From NCBI GenBank assembly GCA_023954135.1, contig JAMLIN010000011.1, forward strand, positions 43,400 through 107,399: DNA of 64,000 bases, written 5' to 3'. A program made the position numbers and the translations under genes. The notes under the pieces were generated by a model. The model was not told the origin of the DNA. It ran no database searches and saw only the letters and a list, made by a program, of their open reading frames with translations. Within the stretch, counting starts at the first letter, position 1. Each line of letters starts with the position of its first letter. This document shows, in pieces, positions 33,329 to 42,693 of this stretch. This DNA is from Burkholderiaceae bacterium. GTDB lineage: Bacteria > Pseudomonadota > Gammaproteobacteria > Burkholderiales > Burkholderiaceae_E.

Positions 33329-34590
33329 GCGCGGGCTCCGAGTGGCGCTCGGCGGCCGATCTCGCGGTCGTCGATCGGCCAGTGCAGCGCGGCCGCGGCC
33401 ACTCCGAGCGCAACCGCGATGAGCCAGACCGGGTCGTAGCTGCCGCCCGCCTCGTAGACGAGGGCGCCCAGCCAGACGCCGAGGAAGGAGCCGACCTGGT
33501 GGCCCAGGAACACGAAGCCGAACAGGGTGGCGACGTAGCGGACCCCGAAGACCTGCGAGACCAGCCCGTTGGTGAGCGGAGCGGTACCGAGCCAGCCCAG
33601 GCCCATGACCGCGGCGAACAGGTACAGGCCCGTGCTCGAGGCGGGCAGGCTCGCGAAGAGCGCGATCGCCAGCGCCCGGCCGAGGTAGATGCCGGCGAGC
33701 AGCCTCTTGCGCCGGTAGCGGCCACCGAGCACGCCGCAGCCGTAGGTGCCCAGCACGTTGGCGAGCGCGATGATCGCGAGCGCGACGACGCCGTCGGAGG
33801 GGGAAAGGCCTCGATCGAGCAGGAAGGCCGGCAGGTGGGTCGCGATGAAGGCGAGCTGGAAGCCGCAGGCGACGAAGCCGAGGTTGAGCAGCCAGAAACC
33901 GCGATGGCGGAACGCTTCGCCGAGCGCGTCCGCGAGCCCCGCCGCGCCGTCCGCAAGCGCGGCTGCCGCCTGGTCCTCGACCGTGGGTCGGTCGGCCAGC
34001 GGCCAGGCGAGCGGCAGCAGCATCGCAGTCACGATCGCCAGGCCGACGAGCGCGCCGGCCCAGCCCAGGCCGTCGATCAGGCCTTGCGCGGCCGGCACCA
34101 TGGCGAACTGGCCGAGGCCTCCGATCGCGCCGGCCAGGCCGAGCGCCCAGCCGCGGCGCTCGGCGACGACCAGGCGGCTGAGCGCGCCGTAGATCACGCC
34201 GAACGTGGTGCCCGACAATCCGATGCCGATGCACACGCCGGCGCTCCACAGGAAGGCGACAGGTGTCGCGACTTGCGCCATCAGCACGAGGCCGAGCACG
34301 TCGAAGAACAGTCCGCCGACGATCACCTTTGCCGAGCCGAAGCGGTCGGCGAGCATGCCGGCGAAGGGCTGGGCGAGCCCCCATACCAGGTTCTGCATCG
34401 CCATCGCGAAGCCGAAGGTCTCGCGCGACCAGCCGTGTTCGAGACTCACGGGCAACAGGAACAGGCCCTGCACGTGGCGCACGCCGAGGGCGACGCCCAT
34501 CACGATGCCGCCGGCGAGCACGATGGCCCAGGCATTGCGATGCCAGGGCGCGGCAGGGCCTGCCGCGCCCGTCGATTCGGCAACGGTCAT
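33325..34590 (-). CDS. MFS transporter (monocarboxylate/oxalate-formate antiporter-like)
   Basis: 421 aa, 12 predicted helices. Seen: GVRHVQGLFLLPVSLEHGWS, motif A variant GMLADRFGSAKVIVGG, and YGCGVLGGRYRRKRLLAGIY in the central half. The sequence type is that of MCT-like uptake permeases for carboxylates. ATG at 34590 overlaps the stop of the DsbA-family gene (ATGA), so the two form an operon; longer frames upstream run through that gene. Substrate may be the aromatic or cyclic acid handled by the isomerase. Confidence 0.85.
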   Translation of the reverse strand: MTVAESTGAAGPAAPWHRNAWAIVLAGGIVMGVALGVRHVQGLFLLPVSLEHGWSRETFGFAMAMQNLVWGLAQPFAGMLADRFGSAKVIVGGLFFDVLGLVLMAQVATPVAFLWSAGVCIGIGLSGTTFGVIYGALSRLVVAERRGWALGLAGAIGGLGQFAMVPAAQGLIDGLGWAGALVGLAIVTAMLLPLAWPLADRPTVEDQAAAALADGAAGLADALGEAFRHRGFWLLNLGFVACGFQLAFIATHLPAFLLDRGLSPSDGVVALAIIALANVLGTYGCGVLGGRYRRKRLLAGIYLGRALAIALFASLPASSTGLYLFAAVMGLGWLGTAPLTNGLVSQVFGVRYVATLFGFVFLGHQVGSFLGVWLGALVYEAGGSYDPVWLIAVALGVAAAALHWPIDDREIGRRAPLGARA

Positions 34591-35231
34591 TCGCCGGTCT
34601 CCCGCGCGGTCCGCCGCCCCGGCCCGGCGGCATGCTCGAGCGCGTCCTCGAGCCGGTCGTTGCCCCAGAACATCTCGTCGCCCGCGAAGAAGGTCGGCGC
34701 GCCGAACAGGCCGCGTCGGCGCGCCTCCTCGGTCTGCGTGCGCAATGCGAGCTTGTTCGTGTCGGAGAGCGCCCGCGCGAGGATCGGTCCGGGCGGCAGG
34801 CCGAGCCGGCCGAGCGCATCGCCGACCGCATCGGCCGAGTCGATGTCGAGGTCGCGGGCGAAGTTCATCCGCATCACCTCCCGGCAGAAGTCCCCGATCC
34901 ATGGCTCGTCGGCGCCGGCGAGGGCGACGCGCAGCGGGGTGAGCGAGGCGCGCGGAAAGACGCTCGGGCGCACCAGCTCGAGCCCGTACTTGCGGCACTG
35001 GCGCTCGATGTCGCGCCAGGCGTATTCGCCCTTGGCCTTCTGGTCGATGAAAGGGGAGGACTGCCAGCCGATGGCGCGAAAGACGGGGCCGAGGAGAACC
35101 GGCTTCCAGCGCACCGCCACGCCACGGGCCGCGGCTACGTCCTCCACCCGCATCACGGCGAGATAGCTGTAGTGGCTCGCGAAGTCGAACCAGATCTCGA
35201 TCGATGCGGTGTCTTGCGGCGTGTCGTTCAT
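34587..35231 (-). CDS. DsbA-family 2-hydroxychromene-2-carboxylate isomerase-like protein
   Basis: 214 aa thioredoxin-fold protein of the kappa-class GST/HCCA isomerase group. Seen: IEIWFDFASHYSYLAVMRVE, where the usual SPYSYL active-site Ser-Pro reads SHYSYL, and cis-Pro LFGAPTFFAGDEMFWGNDRL. No Cys-x-x-Cys, so it is not a thiol oxidoreductase. HCCA isomerase is a naphthalene-pathway enzyme, but most homologues have unknown substrates. ATG at 35231 is preceded by GAGGGAA. Followed on the same strand by an MFS carboxylate permease with a 4-nt overlap. Confidence 0.87.
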   Translation of the reverse strand: MNDTPQDTASIEIWFDFASHYSYLAVMRVEDVAAARGVAVRWKPVLLGPVFRAIGWQSSPFIDQKAKGEYAWRDIERQCRKYGLELVRPSVFPRASLTPLRVALAGADEPWIGDFCREVMRMNFARDLDIDSADAVGDALGRLGLPPGPILARALSDTNKLALRTQTEEARRRGLFGAPTFFAGDEMFWGNDRLEDALEHAAGPGRRTARETGE

Positions 35232-35278
35232 GACGATGGTTCCCTCTCGCCTTGCAGTGAGGCGCATCCGGCGCGCCG

Positions 35279-35298
35279 GACGGCCGAAGCGGGCCGTC
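35279..35298. terminator. Hairpin between MFS gene and DsbA-family gene
   Basis: GACGGCC (35279-35285) pairs with GGCCGTC (35292-35298), loop GAAGCG. On the minus strand it lies after the MFS gene ending at 35399 and before the DsbA-family start at 35231, so it may separate the two transcripts. No U-tract. Confidence 0.4.
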
Positions 35299-35398
35299 GA
35301 CGAGTCCTCATTGGATTCGCGGAATCCGCGCCGTTCAAACGATATCCGTGCGCGCCTGCGATGCGTGTCGGGAATGCGAGAGGCCGGGACGGGCTGGG

Positions 35399-36649
35399 TC
35401 AGCCTTGCGCCTGCTGTCCGGCCGAAGTCGGCATGGGGCCGGCGAGCGCCATCGCCCCGGCGCCCGCCAGGGCAAGCGCGCCGGCGACGACGAAGGCGCC
35501 GACATAGTCCTGCCGGGCCGACTGGAGCACGCCCATGATGCTGGGCCCGAACAGCACGCCGAAGGTGCTGATCACCCGCGACAGGCCATAGATCCGCGCA
35601 TAGGCGGCGGTGCCGAAGGCTTCGGTGATCAGCAGCGACTGGACGGTGATGAAGTTGCCGATCGTGGCGCCGAAGAACACGATCGAGACGAACAGGGCGG
35701 CATCGCCTTGCGCCATGCCGATGCCGGCGAGCGCGATCGCCTGGGTCACGAGCAGCAGGATCACGAAGGCGTGGTTGGACATGCGCGCAAGCAGCCAGAT
35801 CGCCACGAAGCGGGCGGCCACGCTGGCGCCCGCCATCAGGGCGATCGCCGTGCCGGCGCGCGCCGCATCGGGCTCGCGCAGCATCATCAGGTTGAACAGG
35901 TGGGTCTGGCCGCCGACGGTGGCGGCCATCCCGAGCAGGAAGGCGGCGCATGCCGCCCAGTAGTAGCGGCTGCGCAATGCGGCGCGGAACACCGCGTCGC
36001 CATCGTCCGGCGCGGCCGGTTTCGGCACGCCGGTGCCGCCGACCGGCGCGAGGCCGAGATCGGCCGGCCAGGAACGCAGGACCAGCCAGGTCAGCGGAAG
36101 GATGCCGAGCGCCATGACGAGAGCCAGCCAGGGGCTGGCGCCGTCGAAGCCGAGCGCCGCGATCAGCATGGCTACCGGGGGCGTCAGCACGATCGCGCCG
36201 ACGGAGTTGCCGGTCGCGGCGACCGTCATCGCGGTGCTGCGCCCGGTGACGAACCAGCGTGCCACGACGGTGGTGCCGGGCAGGAGGGCGGCGGCGCCGA
36301 AGCCGATGCCGAGAACGATATGGAAGGCGAACAGGCGCGCCAGCGTGTCGATCCAGGGAACGGCGAGCAGGGCGGCCGTCATCAGGAACGTGCCGCCGCT
36401 GATCACGAGCCGCACGTCATGGCGGTCGACCAGCCGACCGACGGCGAAGGCCACCAGGCCTCCCGCGGCCATGAAGGTGCTCGATGCGAACGAAGCCTCC
36501 TCGATGGTGAACCGGCCGCTGTCGACGAAGGCGTGGAGATAGACCGACAGGCAGTAGATGGTCAGCCCGGAGGAGACGGTGAAGATGACGAAGACCGCCG
36601 CGACGATGGCCCAGGGGCGGGAGAGAGGCGCGCGCATGGCGGCGAGCAT
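35399..36649 (-). CDS. MFS transporter (12-TM)
   Basis: 416 aa. Seen: AIVAAVFVIFTVSSGLTIYC, AAGGLVAFAVGRLVDRHDVR as the motif A region, and VLGIGFGAAALLPGTTVVAR; paired six-helix halves are evident. The type is MCT/CynX-like with no recognisable substrate specificity. ATG 36649 or ATG 36637 may be the start (MLAAMRAPLSRP). Divergent from RidA, with 83 bp between them. Confidence 0.85.
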   Translation of the reverse strand: MLAAMRAPLSRPWAIVAAVFVIFTVSSGLTIYCLSVYLHAFVDSGRFTIEEASFASSTFMAAGGLVAFAVGRLVDRHDVRLVISGGTFLMTAALLAVPWIDTLARLFAFHIVLGIGFGAAALLPGTTVVARWFVTGRSTAMTVAATGNSVGAIVLTPPVAMLIAALGFDGASPWLALVMALGILPLTWLVLRSWPADLGLAPVGGTGVPKPAAPDDGDAVFRAALRSRYYWAACAAFLLGMAATVGGQTHLFNLMMLREPDAARAGTAIALMAGASVAARFVAIWLLARMSNHAFVILLLVTQAIALAGIGMAQGDAALFVSIVFFGATIGNFITVQSLLITEAFGTAAYARIYGLSRVISTFGVLFGPSIMGVLQSARQDYVGAFVVAGALALAGAGAMALAGPMPTSAGQQAQG

Positions 36650-36732
36650 GCCATAGCCTCGCGCAAGGCGTCGGCCGCTGCGGCTATCATGGGCCGGACC
36701 CGATCAACGAATGCACAACCGGAGACACGACG

Positions 36733-37146
36733 ATGGGCTCGACGATCCGCTACCAGAACCCTTCCTCGCTCGCGACGCCGAGCGGCTTTTCCCACGTTAC
36801 CGATGCACCCGGCAAGCGCCTGGTGTTCGTCTCCGGGCAGGTCGCGTACGACCAGCAGGGCCGCATCGTGGGGGTCGGCGACATGGCTGCCCAGACCCGG
36901 CAGGTCCTGCGCAACCTCGGGCAGGCGCTCGAGGCTGCCGATTCCGACCTCGCGCACGTCCTGAAGTTCACCTTCTTCGTGCGCGGCATGAACGCCGATG
37001 CGATCGCGAAGATCCGCGAGGTCCGCAAGGAGTTTCTCGACGAGAGCCGCCTGCCGGCGAGCACGATGGTCGGCGTCGCGGCTCTTGCGAAGGACGACCT
37101 CCTGCTCGAGGTCGAGGCCTACGCGATCAGCCGGGGCGCCGGCTGA
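36733..37146 (+). CDS. RidA/YjgF-family protein without the deaminase Arg
   Basis: 137 aa trimeric chorismate-mutase-like fold. Seen: GKRLVFVSGQVAYDQQGRIV and the C-terminal block LPASTMVGVAALAKDDLLLE. In the imine deaminase RidA this block carries an active-site Arg (PARS); here the position reads PAST, so 2-iminoacid deaminase activity of the RidA type is unlikely and a Rid2-7-like role is more probable. Such paralogues are common in catabolic clusters. ATG at 36733 follows CGGAGAC. Convergent with the enoyl-CoA hydratase gene. Confidence 0.88.
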   Translation: MGSTIRYQNPSSLATPSGFSHVTDAPGKRLVFVSGQVAYDQQGRIVGVGDMAAQTRQVLRNLGQALEAADSDLAHVLKFTFFVRGMNADAIAKIREVRKEFLDESRLPASTMVGVAALAKDDLLLEVEAYAISRGAG

Positions 37147-37160
37147 GGGAAGGCAGCCGG

Positions 37161-37937
37161 TCAGGCGCCGCGCCAGACCGGCTTGCGCTTCTCGACGAAG
37201 GCCTTCAGGCCTTCCTTGCGGTCTTCCGATTCGAGGGCGATCCTCGCGATCGGCATCTGCTTCTCCCAGCCTTCGGCATCGGTCCAGGAACGGCTCTCGG
37301 ACATGATCTGCTTGCTGGCGGCCAGCGCCGTGGGGCCGTTGACGAACAGTGATTCGGCCAGCTCGATGGCGGCATCGAGCGCCTGGCCTGGCTCGACGAG
37401 CCGGTTGACCAGGCCCCAGCGCTCGAAGAACTCGGCGTTCTTCAGCGCGCCCGACAGCGCCAGCTCCATCGCGATGTGATACGGAATGCGCCGCGGCAGG
37501 CGGAACAGGCCGCCGCCGATGGCGACCACGTTGTGCCGGACCTCGGGCAGGCCCATCCGGGCGTTGCGCGCGGCGACGATCAGGTCGCAGGACAGGCAGA
37601 GCTCGAGCCCGCCCCCCACGGCGACGCCTTCGACGGCGGCGATCAGCGGCTTGCGTGGCGGCTGGGCGAACACGCCGAAGCCGCCTCGTGGCGGACGTAC
37701 CCGGAGATCGCCTCGGGCCGCGGCCTTGAGGTCCGCGCCGGCGGAGAAGTCGCCGCCGGCGCCGGTGATGATGCCGGCGAAGATGTCCTGCTCGTCGTCT
37801 ATCCGGTCCATGGCCGCGTTCATCTCGGCCGCCGTCTGCGAGTCGCAGGCGTTCTTCACTTCGGGACGGTTGAGGGTGACGATCAGCACATGGCCGCGCT
37901 TCTCGACCAGCACACGGGGTTGGGTCTGCTCGCTCAT
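37161..37937 (-). CDS. Enoyl-CoA hydratase/isomerase family protein
   Basis: 258 aa crotonase. Seen: oxyanion-hole segment GAGGDFSAGADLKAAARG, VEGVAVGGGLELCLSCDLIV with the first catalytic Glu, and ARMGLPEVRHNVVAIGGGLF with the second. Both catalytic Glu are present, consistent with hydratase activity. Last gene of a minus-strand beta-oxidation-like operon (two CoA transferases, dehydrogenase, ligase, SDR). Start ATG 37937 lies 8 nt after the SDR stop. Confidence 0.93.
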   Translation of the reverse strand: MSEQTQPRVLVEKRGHVLIVTLNRPEVKNACDSQTAAEMNAAMDRIDDEQDIFAGIITGAGGDFSAGADLKAAARGDLRVRPPRGGFGVFAQPPRKPLIAAVEGVAVGGGLELCLSCDLIVAARNARMGLPEVRHNVVAIGGGLFRLPRRIPYHIAMELALSGALKNAEFFERWGLVNRLVEPGQALDAAIELAESLFVNGPTALAASKQIMSESRSWTDAEGWEKQMPIARIALESEDRKEGLKAFVEKRKPVWRGA

Positions 37938-37945
37938 GGTGTTTC

Positions 37946-38737
37946 CTAGAGTGCGAAGGTGAAGCCGCCGTTGACGGGGTAGGTCTGCCCGGTGATCCAG
38001 TCGCTCGCGCCCGAGGACAGGAACAGCGCCATGTTGGCGACGTCGTCGGGCTTGCCGAGGCGGCGGATGATGTACTTCTCCATGACCTTCTTGGTGCGCT
38101 CGGGATCGGCGGCCATCCGGGCCTCGATCTGCGGGGTGCCCATGGCGGCGATCACGATGCAGTTGGCGTTGATGTGGTAGCGACCCATGCCGCGGGCGAC
38201 CGAGCGCATGAACCCGGCGGCGCCCGCCTTGGCGGCGGCGTAGATCTCCATGCCGGCGTCGCCGAAGCGGCTGGCGTCGGAGATGATCGTCACCACCTTG
38301 CCGTGCTTGCGCTCGATCATGCCCGGCAGTGCTGCCGCGGTGCAGTTGATCACGCCGTCGAGGTTGACGCCGATCCAGGTGCGCCAGACTTCGGGTCCGG
38401 TCTCGTAGAAGGGCTTGCGCGCGGCGGCATCGGGTGTCGCACCCGCGTTGCCGGCGTTGTTGACGAGCGCGTCGACCCGGCCATAGCGCTCGCGCGCCTT
38501 CGCGAACATCGCCTGCACGCTCTCGTGGCTGGAGACGTCGGCCTGCAGCGCGATCGCGCTGCCGCCGGCCGCCTCGATCTCGTCGGCCACCGCCTGGGCC
38601 CGGTCGAGGAAGTAGTCGTTGACCACCACGCCCTCGGCGCCGTGCGCCGCGAAGTGCAACGCGATCTGCCGGCCGACGTTCTGGCCGGCGCCGGTCACCA
38701 GGGCGACGCGGTTCTTCATGCTCAGTATCTCGCTCAT
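37946..38737 (-). CDS. SDR family oxidoreductase (3-hydroxyacyl-CoA dehydrogenase-like)
   Basis: 263 aa classical SDR. Seen: TGAGQNVGRQIALHFAAHGA (cofactor binding), VDALVNNAGNAG, catalytic Ser in VTIISDASRFGD and the Tyr-Lys motif EIYAAAKAGAAGFM. Context between ligase/dehydrogenase and hydratase suggests oxidation of a 3-hydroxyacyl-CoA. ATG at 38737 overlaps the ligase stop by 4 nt. Confidence 0.92.
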   Translation of the reverse strand: MSEILSMKNRVALVTGAGQNVGRQIALHFAAHGAEGVVVNDYFLDRAQAVADEIEAAGGSAIALQADVSSHESVQAMFAKARERYGRVDALVNNAGNAGATPDAAARKPFYETGPEVWRTWIGVNLDGVINCTAAALPGMIERKHGKVVTIISDASRFGDAGMEIYAAAKAGAAGFMRSVARGMGRYHINANCIVIAAMGTPQIEARMAADPERTKKVMEKYIIRRLGKPDDVANMALFLSSGASDWITGQTYPVNGGFTFAL

Positions 38738-40275
38738 ACCTTTTTCTCCTTGTCCTTCCAGAATGGGGCGCGCAGGTCGCGCTTGAGCAGCTTGCCGACG
38801 GTGTTGCGCGGCAGCTCGTTGACGATCCGGATCGTTCGCGGCCGCTTGTAGGACGCGAGCAACTCGGTGCAATGGGCGAGCAGCCCGGCTTCGTCGGCCG
38901 TGCTGCCCGGCTTGATCTCGCAGAAGGCCATGACGCTCTCGCCGAATTCCTCGTCCGGGATCCCGATGACCGCCGAATCGACCACGGCCGGATGCTTGTT
39001 GAGCACGGCCTCGATCTCGGCGGGGTAGATGTTCACCCCGCCGGAGATGATCATGTCCTTCGCGCGATCGCTGATGAAGAGATAGCCGTCCTCGTCGAGC
39101 CGGCCCATGTCGCCGGTGCGGAAGAAGCCCTGCGCATCGCGTACATCCGTTCCCAGCGGGGGCTGGTTCAGGTACCGGGTGATCGAGACCGGCGTCCAGA
39201 CCCAGATCTCGCCCACTTCGCCCGTCGGGAGTCGCCGGCCGTCCTCGTCACGGATCTCGATGCGTACATGCCGGTTCGGAAGACCGCTGGAGCCGGGCTT
39301 CGCCTTCTGCATCTCGGGCGGCATGTAGGAGATCATGCCGGTCTCGGTCGAGCCGTAGCCTTCGCCCAGGCAGTCGCCCAGGTTCTCGATGATCCAGGCC
39401 TTGAGGTCGTCCGACACCGGCGCGGCGCCCACGCCGAGGTTGCGCAGCGACGACAGGTCGCGCCTGGCGACCTCCCCCGGGGGCAATGCCGCGAGCCGCT
39501 TGAACATCGTCGGCACGCCGGTCCAGTGCGTGATGCGATGCCGTTCGATGGCGTCGAGCGTCGCCTGCGGGTCGAAGCGTCGCAGGATCACGGCCTTGCT
39601 GCCGGCACGGCGCGCCCGCCACATCTGGGCGGGCCCCGAGCCGTGATGCATCGGCATCGTGACGAGGAAGGCATCGTCCGGGCCCGCGTCCCGGTGGCCT
39701 TGGACATCCAGGAGGTACTCCTGGGTCGTCCGGTCGGTACCCCGCTCCATGACCACGCCCTTGGGCAGGCCGGTCGTGCCGGAGGTGTAGATCACCAGCG
39801 GCGGATCGCCGGCCGACAGGAAGGTCGCGCCGTGTTCCTCGGCGAGCAGCGCCGCATAGTCCTCGAAGCCCTCGGCGGGCACGTCGATCGAGACCGCCGC
39901 CTTCAGCGGCCGGCCGTCGAAGGCGGGAATGAGCGCGGTCGGGCTCGGGTCGTCGCAGATCACCGCCACCGCCTCGCTGTTGTTCAGCACGTAGCGGACC
40001 TCGGCCGGCGTCAGCCGCCAGTTCATGCCGAGCAGCCGGCAGCCGAGCTTGCCCAGCGCCGCTGCGATCACCGACCATTCGAGGCGGATCTGGGTACGGA
40101 CGACGACGATGTCGCCCGCCGCGAGCCCGCGGGCGGCGAACGCCGCCGCGAGGCGGTCGGCCCGGGCGTTCCATTCGCGCCAGGTGAGCGACCGCTCGCC
40201 TTCGATCACGGCCTGGGCATCGGGCCTCGCATCGGCCCAGTATTCCAGGCTGCCGGCGGTTGCCTGAGTTTGCAT
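38734..40275 (-). CDS. AMP-forming acyl-CoA ligase (fatty-acyl-CoA synthetase type)
   Basis: 513 aa. Seen: P-loop PLVIYTSGTTGLPKGVVMER, GEGYGSTETGMISYMP, FFRTGDMGRLDEDGYLFISD, DRAKDMIISGGVNIYPAEIE and the catalytic Lys region RNTVGKLLKRDLR. All adenylate-forming core motifs are canonical, unlike the ligase at 16-17.8 kb. It would activate the acid entering this pathway. Followed by SDR with a 4-nt overlap, preceded by acyl-CoA dehydrogenase 22 nt away. Confidence 0.94.
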   Translation of the reverse strand: MQTQATAGSLEYWADARPDAQAVIEGERSLTWREWNARADRLAAAFAARGLAAGDIVVVRTQIRLEWSVIAAALGKLGCRLLGMNWRLTPAEVRYVLNNSEAVAVICDDPSPTALIPAFDGRPLKAAVSIDVPAEGFEDYAALLAEEHGATFLSAGDPPLVIYTSGTTGLPKGVVMERGTDRTTQEYLLDVQGHRDAGPDDAFLVTMPMHHGSGPAQMWRARRAGSKAVILRRFDPQATLDAIERHRITHWTGVPTMFKRLAALPPGEVARRDLSSLRNLGVGAAPVSDDLKAWIIENLGDCLGEGYGSTETGMISYMPPEMQKAKPGSSGLPNRHVRIEIRDEDGRRLPTGEVGEIWVWTPVSITRYLNQPPLGTDVRDAQGFFRTGDMGRLDEDGYLFISDRAKDMIISGGVNIYPAEIEAVLNKHPAVVDSAVIGIPDEEFGESVMAFCEIKPGSTADEAGLLAHCTELLASYKRPRTIRIVNELPRNTVGKLLKRDLRAPFWKDKEKKV

Positions 40276-40297
40276 GCTTTCTCCTGTGGACTCGCGC

Positions 40298-41431
40298 TCA
40301 GGCGAGCAGTTGCCGGGCGAGCACCCGATACTTGTGCACTTCGGTGGGGCCTTCGTAGATGCGCGCCATCCGCTGGTGGTCGTACCAGTGGGCCAGCGGG
40401 TTGTCGAGGGCGCAGCCGGCGGCGCCGAACACCTGGATCGCCCGGTCGAGGACCCGGGCGCACATCTCGGTGGCGAGCATCTTGACCATGCCGCATTCGA
40501 TGCGGATGTCGTGGCCGCGATCGGCCTTCTCCGCCGCGGCGTAGAGCATCAGCCGGTTCTGCTGGATCTCGACCCATGAGTCGACGACCTTCGACTGGGT
40601 TTCCTGCAGGTCGGCGAGCCGCTTGCCGAACACCTCGCGGCGCTGGGCGTTCTCGACCATCATCTCGTAGGCGCGTTGCGCGATGCCGATCGCGCGGGCG
40701 CCGACGTTGAGCCGCGCCGCCGACAGGGTCTGCTGCGCACCCTTGAAGCCCTTGCCCGCCGGGCTGATCATCGCGAGCTCGTCGACGAAGCATTCGTCGA
40801 AGATCAGCTCATGGGTGACGAAATCACCCAGCATCGGGATGCGCCGCGGAATCAGCCCCGGGTTGTCGCGCTCGACCGCGAACATCGCGATGCCGCCCGC
40901 CTTCTTCTCGCGGTCGAGGCTGGCGAGCACGAAGCAGATCCGGGCATTGTCGAAGCTGCTGATGAATACCTTGGTGCCGTTGATCTTCCAGCCGCCGTCG
41001 ACCTTGGTGGCCATCGTCCGGATGGCGCCTGCCGGATCGGCGCCGCCGTGCGGCTCGGTCTGCGCGAAGCAGTAGCCGATCTCGCCGGCCACGATGGGGT
41101 CGAGGTAGCGCGCCTTCTGCTCGCCCTCGAGCGAGTAGAGCGGCGGCAGCGCGCTGCCGCCCGGTCGCAAGGGGACCAGGCAGCGGAATGCGGTTTCGGT
41201 GATCGCCATCCGGTCGACGACGCTCAGGTCCGGGCCGCCGAGCTCCTGCGGACGGTTCAGATCCCACAGGCCGACCTTGCGGGCCGCCTCGACGCCGGGT
41301 GCGAGATCGGCGCGGCCGATGGTCTCGCCGCGCAGCTTGCGCGCCTCGAGCGGCATCTGGAATTCGTCGGTAAGCCGCTGCACCACATCGGCCAAGGCGC
41401 GTGTCTGTTCATTGAATTCGTACATCGGCAT
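40298..41431 (-). CDS. Acyl-CoA dehydrogenase
   Basis: 377 aa FAD enzyme. Seen: YCFAQTEPHGGADPAGAIRT (middle domain), KINGTKVFISSFDNARICFV, and the C-terminal IQVFGAAGCALDNPLAHWYD, followed by RIYEGPTEVHKYRVLARQLL. Introduces the alpha-beta double bond before the hydratase in the same operon. ATG at 41431 (MPMYEFNEQTRALADVVQRL). Flanked by CoA transferase and ligase genes on the same strand. Confidence 0.94.
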   Translation of the reverse strand: MPMYEFNEQTRALADVVQRLTDEFQMPLEARKLRGETIGRADLAPGVEAARKVGLWDLNRPQELGGPDLSVVDRMAITETAFRCLVPLRPGGSALPPLYSLEGEQKARYLDPIVAGEIGYCFAQTEPHGGADPAGAIRTMATKVDGGWKINGTKVFISSFDNARICFVLASLDREKKAGGIAMFAVERDNPGLIPRRIPMLGDFVTHELIFDECFVDELAMISPAGKGFKGAQQTLSAARLNVGARAIGIAQRAYEMMVENAQRREVFGKRLADLQETQSKVVDSWVEIQQNRLMLYAAAEKADRGHDIRIECGMVKMLATEMCARVLDRAIQVFGAAGCALDNPLAHWYDHQRMARIYEGPTEVHKYRVLARQLLA

Positions 41432-41467
41432 CTCGCTTCGTTCTGGATGGTTTTCCGCGGCCGGCCC

Positions 41468-42679
41468 TCAGGACAGCACACCTTCGCGTCGCAGGCCGGC
41501 GATCCCGGCGTCGGACAGTCCGAGGAGATCGCGCAGCACGTCATCGGTGGAGTCGCCGATTCGCGGCGCGGGCCGGGCCGGCGCGGTGGCGGCCGGCGTG
41601 ATCCGGCACTGGGCGTTGCGAATCCGGAGCGGCCCGATCGCCGGATCCTCGACGCTTTCGAAATAGCGATCGGCGGCGAGGTCGGGATCGGTCGCGAGGT
41701 CGTCGCAGTCGCAGACGACATGGGCGGGAATGCTCGCCGCCTGCAGCGTCCCCTCGACATCCTCTGCCGACCGGGCACGGGTCCAGGCGGCGAGGTTCTC
41801 ATGCAGCGCGTCCCGGGCGCGCAGCCGGCCGACCAGGGTATCGAAGCAGGGATCGTCCAGCGCGCCGGCGGCCAGGCGGCGCAGCGCCTGCCAGTGCGGC
41901 GCCGCCGAGGCATCGATCGATACCCAGCGATCCTCGCCGGCGCATGGGAACACCCCGCTGGGCGAGCGCAGGGGGTCGACGTCCGCACCGGCGCGCCGCG
42001 CCTTCCGGTGGTTGGCCGCGTAGTCGTAGTAGGCGGGAAGCAGGAACTGCAGCCCGGCTTCGGCCTGTGCGACGTCGATGTAGCGGCCCTGGCCGTCGAT
42101 CGCGCGCTGGCGCAGGGCGGCGAGGATCGCCGCGACGATGAAGCGCGGGGTCACCGAGTCGGTCCATGCGCCATAGGGGCCGACCGGCATGCGATCGGGC
42201 CATCCGGTCAGCAGGCTCGCTCCGGAGTATGCGGCGCCGAGGGTACCGACACCGCTGGTCTCGCGATCGGGCCCGGTCTGGCCGAACAGGCAGGTCGAAG
42301 CCATGACGAGCCGGGGGTTCGCGGCGCTGAGATCGGCCCAGCCGAGCTTCATCCGGTCGAGCACGCCGGCCCGGAAGCTCTCGATGACGACGTCCACCCG
42401 GCGGACGAGCTCGAGCACGATGTCGCGCCCGGCCGGCTGGTTGAGATCGAGCGTGATGCTCCGCTTGCCCGCGTTGATGAACTGGTAGGCGAAGGTGCGT
42501 TCCGGATCCGGCTTCGCATCCTTGAACGGACCGAGGCCGCGCAGCGGATCGCGCCGCCGGGAGCTCTCGACCTTGATGACGTCGGCGCCGAGGTCGGCGA
42601 GATAGCGGCCGGACATCGGGCCGACCATCACCCAGCTCAGGTCGAGAACGCGAAGGCCGGCCAGTGGGGAATCGGACAT
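41468..42679 (-). CDS. CaiB/BaiF family (type III) CoA transferase
   Basis: 403 aa. Seen: GLRVLDLSWVMVGPMSGRYL, ADLGADVIKVESSRRRDPLR, and the catalytic Asp region GPYGAWTDSVTPRFIVAAIL. Moves CoA between an acyl-CoA donor and a free acid by a glutamyl/aspartyl-anhydride mechanism. ATG at 42679 fits the family N-terminus; the frame continues upstream through the next CoA transferase gene, which is a shadow. It follows the other CoA transferase by 14 nt, suggesting a heteromeric or sequential pair. Confidence 0.91.
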   Translation of the reverse strand: MSDSPLAGLRVLDLSWVMVGPMSGRYLADLGADVIKVESSRRRDPLRGLGPFKDAKPDPERTFAYQFINAGKRSITLDLNQPAGRDIVLELVRRVDVVIESFRAGVLDRMKLGWADLSAANPRLVMASTCLFGQTGPDRETSGVGTLGAAYSGASLLTGWPDRMPVGPYGAWTDSVTPRFIVAAILAALRQRAIDGQGRYIDVAQAEAGLQFLLPAYYDYAANHRKARRAGADVDPLRSPSGVFPCAGEDRWVSIDASAAPHWQALRRLAAGALDDPCFDTLVGRLRARDALHENLAAWTRARSAEDVEGTLQAASIPAHVVCDCDDLATDPDLAADRYFESVEDPAIGPLRIRNAQCRITPAATAPARPAPRIGDSTDDVLRDLLGLSDAGIAGLRREGVLS

Positions 42680-42693
42680 GGGGCGTTCCCGGT

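Noticed and set aside
33745..35166. Plus-strand frames opposite the MFS and DsbA-family genes
   Set aside because: Ser/Arg/Pro-rich shadows without start sites or domains.
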